The notes below the pieces were generated by a model. The model saw only the letters and a program-made list of their open reading frames with translations, searched no databases and was not told where the DNA came from. The translations under genes and the position numbers were made by a program. 64,000 nt of DNA from positions 1 to 64,000 of the forward strand of contig NZ_JALPVJ010000026.1 of the NCBI RefSeq assembly GCF_023544445.1, in the 5' to 3' direction. This stretch comes from Actinoplanes sp. M2I2. Lineage in GTDB: Bacteria > Actinomycetota > Actinomycetes > Mycobacteriales > Micromonosporaceae. The stretch's first letter is position 1. Each line of letters starts with the position of its first letter. Positions 57,935-64,000 of this stretch are shown here, one piece after another.

Positions 57935-58996
57935 TCAGAACGCGTACCGGACTCGGCAGTACGGGAGCCGCTCGCCGATCAGGTCGATCAGCGCGCTCAC
58001 GTACTGTCCCTTCGCGCCCGTGCGGTAGCGCACGTTGAGCGACCCGTTCTCCGACCGCTTGACCTGTTGCAGGTCGGGCCGCCAGAGCAGCTCCTCGGCC
58101 TTCGGATGCCAGCCCAGGTTGACCTGGTGCAGGTCGCGGTTGTGGGTGAGGAAGATGACCTCGGCCGCGAGCTGGGCCCGGGCCGCCGGGTCGAGCGCCG
58201 CGTCCAGTTCGCCGAGCATCGTCGCCCAGTCCTCGAGCCAGCCGTCGCGGACCACGACCGGGCTGAAGTTGACGTGGACCTCGTAGCCGGCCGCGACGAA
58301 GTCGTTGATGGCGGCCATCCGCTCGGCGACCGGCGAGGTGCGGATGTCGAGCAGCTTGGCGTCGCGGGCCGGCATCAGCGAGAAGCGGATCCGGGTGCGC
58401 CCCTGCGGGTCCCAGCCGAGCAGCTCGCGGTTGACGTACTTGGTGGCGAACGAGGCCTTGGCGTTGGGCATCCACCGGAACTGCTCGACCAGATCGCGCA
58501 CGTTGTCGCTGATCAGTGCGTCGACGCTGCAGTCGGAGTTCTCGCCGATGTCGTAGACCCAGGCGTGCGGGTCGCACTCGTTGGGCGCCGGCTTGACGCC
58601 CTGGCGGGCCGCGTGCCGGCCCACGTACCCGAGGATCTTGTCGATGTTGGCGAACACCGTCACCGGGTTGCTGTAGCCCTTGTGCCGCGGGACGTAGCAG
58701 TACGCGCAGGCCATCGCGCAGCCGTTGGCCGTGGACGGCGCGATGAAGTCGGCCGACCGCCCGTTGGGCCGGGCGGTCAGCGTCTTCTTCACCCCGAGGA
58801 CGAGCGCCTCGCGTTTGATGCGCACCCAGCGGTTGACGTTGGTCTCGTCGCCGTAGAGCTCGTCGATGCGGTTGTGGCTCTCGACCTCGACCACCTCCGC
58901 GGCCGGGAAGCGGGCGAGCACCTCCTTGCCGCGGGGGAGCGCGGCGGCGGCCGGCTCGGCGTAGATGCGGCGGATGTCCAGCAGGTCAGCAGTCAT
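57935..58996 (-). CDS. Spore photoproduct lyase-like radical SAM protein
   Basis: 353 residues from ATG 58996. The radical SAM cluster motif CAMACAYC (Cys93, Cys97, Cys100) and GKEVLARFP, IAPSTANGCAM, YVPRHKGYSNPVTVFANID, FATKYVNRELLG and VNFSPVVV match spore photoproduct lyase-family proteins. SplB repairs the spore photoproduct (thymine dimer) in endospores; actinobacterial members lie outside that group and the Cys at SplB position 141 was not identified here. First gene of a pair with the 2H protein. Confidence 0.85.
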   Translation of the reverse strand: MTADLLDIRRIYAEPAAAALPRGKEVLARFPAAEVVEVESHNRIDELYGDETNVNRWVRIKREALVLGVKKTLTARPNGRSADFIAPSTANGCAMACAYCYVPRHKGYSNPVTVFANIDKILGYVGRHAARQGVKPAPNECDPHAWVYDIGENSDCSVDALISDNVRDLVEQFRWMPNAKASFATKYVNRELLGWDPQGRTRIRFSLMPARDAKLLDIRTSPVAERMAAINDFVAAGYEVHVNFSPVVVRDGWLEDWATMLGELDAALDPAARAQLAAEVIFLTHNRDLHQVNLGWHPKAEELLWRPDLQQVKRSENGSLNVRYRTGAKGQYVSALIDLIGERLPYCRVRYAF

Positions 58997-59013
58997 GTCC
59001 TGACCAGGGTAGG

Positions 59014-59724
59014 TCAGCGTCGGGGCTCCCACCGGAACAGACGCGCGGCCAGCGACACGGCCACCACGACCCAGGCCAGCGTCGGCGCCAGCAGCACGAG
59101 GGACGGGCCGGCCCCGTTCCAGGTGTCGACCACCAGCTCGGTCGCCGCGCCGCCGGGGAGCAGCCGCTTGAGCAGGGTGAGGTTCTCGGTGCCGCTGATG
59201 CCGACCCAGCTCGCCACGGCGATCACCCCGAGGCTGACCGGCAGGGTGGTCACCTGGGCGTGCTCCGGCGAGGTGGTGACGCCGGCCGTGGCCAGGGCCA
59301 GCCCGACCATCATGGCCATCGTGGCCAGGACGGCCACGGCCAGCACGGCGAGGTTGCCGGGTTCGCCGCCCACCACGCCGAACACGGTCAGGATGGCGGT
59401 GATCTGCACCAGCGCCAGGACCGTGACCGGCAGGAGCAGCCCGGCCAGGATGCTGCCGTCGCCGGCCGCGGTGGAGCGCAGCCGCTTGAGGAACAGGTTC
59501 TGCCGGCGGGACGCGAGGGTGGTCACCGCGCTGGTGTAGAGGCCGAACGCGCCGACGGTGACCATGATGATCGCCGCGATGTAGCCGAGGCTGCCCAGCG
59601 TGGCGAAGGCGTCGCGCCGGTAGATGAAGAACGCGCTGACCACGACGGGCATGATGAGGCTGGTGACCAGCACCAGGCGGTTGCGGAAGATCTGGATGAG
59701 TTCGCTGCGGGCGATGGCGAGCAC
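59014..59724 (-). CDS. ABC-2-type transporter permease
   Basis: 236 residues with six hydrophobic segments, opening VLAIARSELIQIFRNRLVLV (ABC-2 membrane type). GGAGTCTCCC lies upstream of GTG 59724. The ATPase gene is 9 bp upstream, so the two form one exporter. With the divergent two-component system, this is the usual arrangement of a lipid or antibiotic efflux pump responding to cell-envelope stress. Confidence 0.85.
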   Translation of the reverse strand: MLAIARSELIQIFRNRLVLVTSLIMPVVVSAFFIYRRDAFATLGSLGYIAAIIMVTVGAFGLYTSAVTTLASRRQNLFLKRLRSTAAGDGSILAGLLLPVTVLALVQITAILTVFGVVGGEPGNLAVLAVAVLATMAMMVGLALATAGVTTSPEHAQVTTLPVSLGVIAVASWVGISGTENLTLLKRLLPGGAATELVVDTWNGAGPSLVLLAPTLAWVVVAVSLAARLFRWEPRR

Positions 59725-59733
59725 GGGAGACTC

Positions 59734-60609
59734 CTAGGCGTTGATGGCGCGGAAGACGTCGTCCAGCCGGGTCGGGCCGGCGGACAGGTCACGAAGCTCG
59801 ACGCCGTTGTCCTGCGCCCAGCCGAGCAGCAGGTACAGGTCCTTCTGCAGGTCGAAGGTCTCGACCGTCGCGGCGCCGTCGAGGTGGTCGACGCGCAGCG
59901 GGGGGATCGGGGCGCCGGCCGGCAGGGCGAAACGGATGACCGAGGGCAGGGTCCGGGTCAGCTCGCCGACGGTGCCCTCCCGGTGGAGGACGCCCTGGTG
60001 CATCAGCCCGATCCGGTCGGCCCGCTGTTGCGCCTCCTCCAGGTAGTGCGTGGTGAGCACGATGGTCGAGCCGTTCTCCCGCAGCCGGTCGACCGACTGC
60101 CACAGGGCGTCGCGGGACTGGATGTCGAGGCCGGTGGTGGGCTCGTCCAGGATCAGCAGTTCCGGCGTCCCGTACACGGCGGTCGCGAAGTCGAGGCGGC
60201 GCTTCTCGCCGCCGCTCAGCTGCGACACCCTCGTGCCGGCCTTGCCGGTCAGGCCGGCGACGTCGAGCACCCGGCCGACGTCGTCGGTCCGGCGGGTGAG
60301 CTGCCCGATGAGCCCGACGGACTCCCGCACGGTCAGGTCGGGCGAGAAGCCGCTCTCCTGCAGCATGATGCCCATCCGCGGGCGGACGGCGGCGCGGTCG
60401 CGGGGGCTGTGCCCGAAGACCCGCACCCGGCCCGAGGTGGGATCCCGGTGACCCTCGATCGTCTCCAGGGTCGAGGTCTTGCCGGCCCCGTTGGTGCCCA
60501 GAAGGGCGTACAGCTCGCCCGGCCGGACCTCGAACGACAGGTCCTTCACGGCGGGGAAGTCGCCGTAGGTGAGGTTCAGGCCCTCGACTTCGATCACTGG
60601 TGTGGACAT
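59734..60609 (-). CDS. ABC transporter ATP-binding protein
   Basis: 291 residues. Walker A GTNGAGKT (38-45), Q-loop MLQESGFSPDLT, signature QLSGGEKRR, Walker B LLILDEPTTG and the switch His TTHYLEE. C-terminal extension about 220-291 (DLQKDLYLLLGWAQDNGVEL), common in DrrA/BcrA-type drug exporters. Partner of the permease. Confidence 0.92.
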   Translation of the reverse strand: MSTPVIEVEGLNLTYGDFPAVKDLSFEVRPGELYALLGTNGAGKTSTLETIEGHRDPTSGRVRVFGHSPRDRAAVRPRMGIMLQESGFSPDLTVRESVGLIGQLTRRTDDVGRVLDVAGLTGKAGTRVSQLSGGEKRRLDFATAVYGTPELLILDEPTTGLDIQSRDALWQSVDRLRENGSTIVLTTHYLEEAQQRADRIGLMHQGVLHREGTVGELTRTLPSVIRFALPAGAPIPPLRVDHLDGAATVETFDLQKDLYLLLGWAQDNGVELRDLSAGPTRLDDVFRAINA

Positions 60610-60652
60610 GACTCGAGGACACCAGCGGACCCGCCGGTCCGTTCAGTGCCGC

Positions 60653-60684
60653 GGTGTCACGGAAAACGTATGACGTGGTGTCAC
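60653..60684. promoter_or_regulatory. Direct repeat GGTGTCAC in the divergent exporter/kinase promoter
   Basis: GGTGTCAC occurs at 60653-60660 and 60677-60684, 24 bp apart (slightly over two helical turns), in the 110-bp gap between the ABC ATPase and the histidine kinase. A plausible binding site for the LuxR-type response regulator of this cluster. -10-like GAATACT lies at 60706-60712 for the kinase. Confidence 0.4.
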
Positions 60685-60719
60685 TGTCCGGCGCTCGTGA
60701 TGATCCGAATACTGGGGGA

Positions 60720-61832
60720 GTGAAGGCCCGGACGCTGCGCATCACCGACGCCACGCAGGGACAGCTGCGCCGGCTGAACCTGGCCACGGCGATGCCGCCG
60801 ATCCTGCTCGCCGCGGTGGTCGTGGTGGCGGTGGACGCGCACGCCTGGTGGCACGCGTTCATCCTGGTGCCCGGCGTGCTGGCCGCGCTGGTCGCCTTCG
60901 AGCGGTGGACGGCCAACGACATCGGCCGGGTCGCGCTGCCGTGCGGGATCGTCGCCGCCGCCGTGTGGCCGCTCGGGGTGCTAGTGACCGGCAGCCCCAA
61001 CGCGTACTGGGGTGTCGCCAGCGTGGCCTCGCTCGCCGTCCCGCGGCTGACCCGTCACCGGTACGCGGTGGGCGCGGCCGTGGTCGGCTACGTCGCGGCG
61101 GTGGGCGCTTCGCGACTGCTCGCGCAGGGTGACGGCGTCCTGCTCCCGTACGTGCTGATCCCGACCGGCCTCACCGTGCTGGTCATCGTGCTGTCGATGG
61201 CCGGCGAGCGGTTCTACGACATCGTCCAGGAGCTCGAAGTGTCCAAGGAGCGCGAGGCCGAGCTGGCCGTCATCCGGGAACGGGTCCGGTTCGCCGGCGA
61301 CCTGCACGACATCCAGGGCCACACGCTGCACGTCGTGAAGCTGAAGGCCGCCCTGGCCGAGAAGCTGGTGCGCACCGACACCGACCGGGCCGAGGAGGAG
61401 CTGAGGGAGATCAACACGCTGGTCACCGACACGATCAGACAGACCAAGGAGCTCGCGTACGGTCAGCGCCGGCTCAACCTCGCGGCGGAGCTCGAGAACG
61501 CCAAGAACCTGTTCGAGGCGGCCGGGATCGCCGTGCGTGTCACCCGCGAGGCCGAGGCCGACCCGGGCACCAGCGAGCTGCTCGGCCAGGTGCTGCGCGA
61601 GACCACCACCAACATCCTGCGGCACGCCCAGTCCACCCGGGTCGGCATCACGCTGTCGGCGACCGGCATCACGATCGTCAACGACGGGGCGCGCGGCGAC
61701 GCCGTCCCGGCGTTGCGGGGGCTGTCCTCGTTGCGGCGACGGCTGGCCGACGACGGCGGCGAGCTGACCGTCGCGCTGCAGGACGGGCAGTTCGTGACCG
61801 CTGCGGCGTTCGCACCGGAGGGGGCACGATGA
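60720..61832 (+). CDS. NarL-type sensor histidine kinase (DesK-like)
   Basis: 370 residues from GTG 60720. Five or six membrane helices (about 22-160), a coiled dimerisation region, and HisKA_3 with His196 in FAGDLHDIQGHTLHVVKLKA, followed by a short HATPase (LRETTTNILRHAQSTRVGIT, then LRGLSSLRRRLADDGGEL). This is the DesK/LiaS group. Overlaps its regulator by ATGA. Divergent from the ABC exporter, its likely target. Confidence 0.88.
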   Translation: MKARTLRITDATQGQLRRLNLATAMPPILLAAVVVVAVDAHAWWHAFILVPGVLAALVAFERWTANDIGRVALPCGIVAAAVWPLGVLVTGSPNAYWGVASVASLAVPRLTRHRYAVGAAVVGYVAAVGASRLLAQGDGVLLPYVLIPTGLTVLVIVLSMAGERFYDIVQELEVSKEREAELAVIRERVRFAGDLHDIQGHTLHVVKLKAALAEKLVRTDTDRAEEELREINTLVTDTIRQTKELAYGQRRLNLAAELENAKNLFEAAGIAVRVTREAEADPGTSELLGQVLRETTTNILRHAQSTRVGITLSATGITIVNDGARGDAVPALRGLSSLRRRLADDGGELTVALQDGQFVTAAAFAPEGAR

Positions 61833-62431
61833 CCACGGTCGTGCTGGCCGACGACGAGGCCCTGCTGCGCAAGGCGCTCGCCGCTCTGCTGCCGCTCGAG
61901 GGCGACATCACCGTGCTGGCCGAGGCGTACGACGGCGCGAGCGCGGTCGAGGAGACGCTGCGTCACCGGCCCGACGTGCTGGTCATCGACCTCGAGATGC
62001 CCGGCGTGGACGGCCTGGGGGCGGTCGCCCGGATCCGTGCGGCCCGGCCCGGCCAGGTGATCCTCATGCTGACCCGGCACGCCCGTCCCGGGGTGCTCCG
62101 CAAGGCGCTCAAGCTGGGCGTGCAGGGTTTCGTCAGCAAGTCGGCCGAGCCGGCGCACATCACGTCGGTCATCGCCACCCTGCACGAGGGGCGCCGCTGG
62201 ATCGACCCCGACGTCTCCGCGCTGGCGGTCACCGACGACTGCCCGCTGACCGACCGTGAGCTCGACGTGCTGCGGGTGACCGGCGAGGGCTACTCGGTCG
62301 CCGACATCGCCGCCCGGCTGCACCTCGCGCCCGGCACCGTCCGGAACTACCTGTCCAACGCCATGCAGAAGACCCAGACGCAGACCCGCCATGAGGCGGC
62401 GCGTTACGCCCGTGAACACGACTGGCTCTGA
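61829..62431 (+). CDS. LuxR-family response regulator
   Basis: 200 residues. Receiver with Asp54 (VLVIDLEMPGVDGLG) and a GerE HTH (LTDRELDVLRVTGEGYSVAD, then IAARLHLAPGTVRNYLSNAM). The full set is present for signalling. It should bind upstream of the ABC genes. The GPP34 gene follows 11 bp later. Confidence 0.92.
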   Translation: MTTVVLADDEALLRKALAALLPLEGDITVLAEAYDGASAVEETLRHRPDVLVIDLEMPGVDGLGAVARIRAARPGQVILMLTRHARPGVLRKALKLGVQGFVSKSAEPAHITSVIATLHEGRRWIDPDVSALAVTDDCPLTDRELDVLRVTGEGYSVADIAARLHLAPGTVRNYLSNAMQKTQTQTRHEAARYAREHDWL

Positions 62432-62442
62432 CCGGAGAAATC

Positions 62443-63096
62443 ATGCTGATAGTCGAAGACCTGATGCTGCTGTTGCTCGACGACGAGACCGGGACCCCGG
62501 CCGCCGCGGGCACGCTCTACTACACCCTCGGCGGCGCCGTGCTGGTCGAGCTGGCCATGCTGGGGCGGATCGAGAGCGACGGCTCGAAGGTCCGCGCGGC
62601 CGGTACGGGCCCGCTGCCCGACCCGTTGCTGCAGGACGCGTACGACAAGGTGGCCGAGAAGCCACGCGGCGCCCAGACGCTGCTGATCACGATCGGCACG
62701 GGCCTGTGGGAGCCGGTGATCGACCGCCTGCTCGAGCGCGGCCTGATCCGCCGGGAGAAGAAGCGCGTGCTCGGCCTGTTCTCGATGAACCAGTTGCCGG
62801 CGGCCGACTTCGAGCACGAGGCGTCGCTGCGGGCCCGGATCCGCGCCGTGCTGGTCGACGGGGAGGAGCCGGACACGCGGACGGCCGCGCTCACCGCGCT
62901 GCTCTCGGCGAGCGGCGCCCTGCCGATGCTGCGGCCCCAGCTGGCCTGGTCGGGCCCGGTCGCGCGGCGGGCCAAGGAACTCGAGCAGGGCAACTGGGGC
63001 GCCGCGGCGGTGAACACGGCGGTGGCCCGGACCGCGGCCGCGATCGCTGCCTCCACCGCGGCCGTCGCCGTCACGGTCGTGACCACCACGTCCTGA
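62443..63096 (+). CDS. GPP34 (GOLPH3)-family phosphoprotein
   Basis: 217 residues. The GPP34 pattern is clear: MLIVEDLMLLLLDDETGTPA, GGAVLVELAMLGRIESDG, ITIGTGLWEPVIDRLLERGL, IRREKKRVLGLFSMNQLPA and a C-terminal RTAALTALLSASGALPML. Eukaryotic GOLPH3 binds phosphatidylinositol 4-phosphate; actinobacterial members are common and of unknown function. The hydrophobic C-terminus (AAAIAASTAAVAVTVVTTT) may anchor it. May be co-transcribed with the two-component genes. Confidence 0.85.
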   Translation: MLIVEDLMLLLLDDETGTPAAAGTLYYTLGGAVLVELAMLGRIESDGSKVRAAGTGPLPDPLLQDAYDKVAEKPRGAQTLLITIGTGLWEPVIDRLLERGLIRREKKRVLGLFSMNQLPAADFEHEASLRARIRAVLVDGEEPDTRTAALTALLSASGALPMLRPQLAWSGPVARRAKELEQGNWGAAAVNTAVARTAAAIAASTAAVAVTVVTTTS

Positions 63097-63176
63097 CCGG
63101 GACGGAACGTTCATGACCGGCGGCGGTCTGCCGATGCGGACGGGGACTCGAATCCGCGTACGCCGAGAGGTTATGG

Positions 63177-64000
63177 ATGACCACCGAAACTCAAGCACGC
63201 CCGGCGCCCCGGCCCGCGGCCCCGGCCTCCAACGGGCGCTGGTGGGCGCTCGTGGTGCTGGCGATGGCCCAGCTGATGGTGGTGCTGGACGCCACGATCG
63301 TGAACATCGCGCTGCCGACCGCGCAGGCCGACCTGGCGTTCTCGGACGCCGACCGGCAGTGGGTCGTCACCGGGTACGCGCTTGCCTTCGGCAGTCTGCT
63401 GCTGCTGGGCGGCCGGCTGTCCGACTTCTTCGGCCGCAAGCGCATGTTCCTCATCGGCCTCGTCGGGTTCGCCCTGGCCTCGGCGCTGGGCGGCGCGGCC
63501 AACGGCCTGGAGATGCTGATCGTCGCCCGCGCGCTGCAGGGCGCGTTCGGCGCGGCCCTCGCTCCGGCCGCCCTGTCGCTGCTCTCCACGACGTTCACCC
63601 AGCCGGCCGAGCGGGGCAAGGCCTTCGGCATCTTCGGCGCGATCTCGGGCGCCGGCGGCGCCGTCGGCCTGCTGCTGGGCGGGGTGCTGACCGAGTACGC
63701 CTCCTGGCGCTGGTGCCTTTACGTCAACCTGATCATCGCGGCGATCGCCGTGGCCGGCGCGCTCACCAAGCTGTCGGACGAGCCGGTGGCCAACCGGGCC
63801 CGGATCGACATCCCGGGCACGGTGACCGCGGTCGTGGGTCTGGTCGCGCTGGTGTTCGGTCTGGGCAAGGCGGAGACCGACGGCTGGTCGTCGGCGGTCA
63901 CGCTCGGGCCGATCGCCGTCGGTGTCGTCGTGCTGATCGCGTTCGTGGTCATCGAGACGCGCGTGGCCAACCCGCTGCTGCCGCTGCGGGTGGTGCTCGA
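63177..64000 (+). CDS. DHA2-family MFS drug transporter (partial, runs off the window)
   Basis: 274 residues visible from ATG 63177, chosen over the ATG at 63173 because CGAGAGG lies 6 nt upstream and the frame is the open one. It opens with a Pro-rich cytoplasmic tail and then the DHA2 14-helix pattern: LMVVLDATIVNIALPTAQAD, QWVVTGYALAFGSLLLLGGR (motif A GRLSDFFGRKR), RALQGAFGAALAPAALSLL and GAISGAGGAVGLLLGGVLTE. EmrB/QacA-like drug:proton antiport is likely. No stop in the window. Confidence 0.9.
   Translation, partial: MTTETQARPAPRPAAPASNGRWWALVVLAMAQLMVVLDATIVNIALPTAQADLAFSDADRQWVVTGYALAFGSLLLLGGRLSDFFGRKRMFLIGLVGFALASALGGAANGLEMLIVARALQGAFGAALAPAALSLLSTTFTQPAERGKAFGIFGAISGAGGAVGLLLGGVLTEYASWRWCLYVNLIIAAIAVAGALTKLSDEPVANRARIDIPGTVTAVVGLVALVFGLGKAETDGWSSAVTLGPIAVGVVVLIAFVVIETRVANPLLPLRVVL

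Overview
The window is about 73% G+C, tightly packed, rich in GTG starts and 4-bp ATGA/GTGA gene overlaps. It carries a complete egtA-egtB-egtC-egtD ergothioneine set, a DinB-fold protein of the mycothiol-dependent type, a SigE-family ECF sigma factor, and several promoters of leaderless type (TANNNT 6-8 nt before the start codon). This fits chromosomal DNA of an actinomycete, most likely Micromonosporaceae (Actinoplanes-like). The genus is inferred from general resemblance, not proven. No rRNA, tRNA, CRISPR array or complete insertion sequence was seen.

Layout. 1-6.1 kb: a lower-GC gene end at the left edge, a SprT-like zinc protease, an M56 membrane peptidase, an MFS exporter with a MerR-type promoter, a convergent TetR regulator, an SGNH esterase and an alpha/beta hydrolase. 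6.1-14.3 kb: a decayed O-methyltransferase, a GrpB-like protein, two methyltransferases, secreted endonuclease/phosphatase and lipase genes, an erythromycin-esterase remnant and a beta-lactamase-fold hydrolase coupled to a TetR-like protein. 14.4-24 kb: a repeat-rich secreted peptide next to a membrane HTH protein, metabolic enzymes (BKACE, PEP-mutase fold), a SagB-type double nitroreductase, HIT, G5/excalibur, haloalkane-dehalogenase-like and delta-60 repeat proteins. 24.4-30.6 kb: the ergothioneine operon and a divergent PLP aminotransferase. 30.7-38.1 kb: PhoD phosphatase, a lipid/diacylglycerol-kinase-fold protein, and the sigma factor / triple-repeat membrane protein / amidoligase operon, convergent with a GGDEF-EAL protein. 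38.2-48.7 kb: methyltransferase, luciferase-like oxidoreductase, YceI, GlxA-type regulator, a membrane diguanylate cyclase, and three minor prepilin genes, two of them fused to lectin or Ig-like domains. 48.9-54.7 kb: MoxR-DUF58-VWA followed by a PDZ-less S1C protease and an OmpR/histidine kinase pair. 54.7-64 kb: MaoC hydratase, DPBB-like secreted protein, an ion-channel remnant, DedA, a 2H phosphoesterase with a spore-photoproduct-lyase-like radical SAM protein, an ABC exporter with a divergent NarL-type two-component system, GPP34 and the start of a DHA2 drug exporter.

Three patterns stand out beyond the gene list. (1) Many gene 3' ends are tandemly duplicated, often across the stop codon and in convergent gaps (3257-3420, 35652-35729, 40787-40877, 55135-55210; inside coding ends at 14442-14630 and 56347-56505). 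(2) Two copies of an intergenic element about 90 bp long, each carrying a perfect actinobacterial DnaA box TTGTCCACA, lie at about 48.8 and 57.3 kb. (3) Three genes survive only as remnants (O-methyltransferase, erythromycin esterase, voltage-gated channel). The best candidate for an undescribed system is the sigma factor - triple-repeat membrane protein - amidoligase operon at 33287-35681; its function cannot be read from sequence alone.
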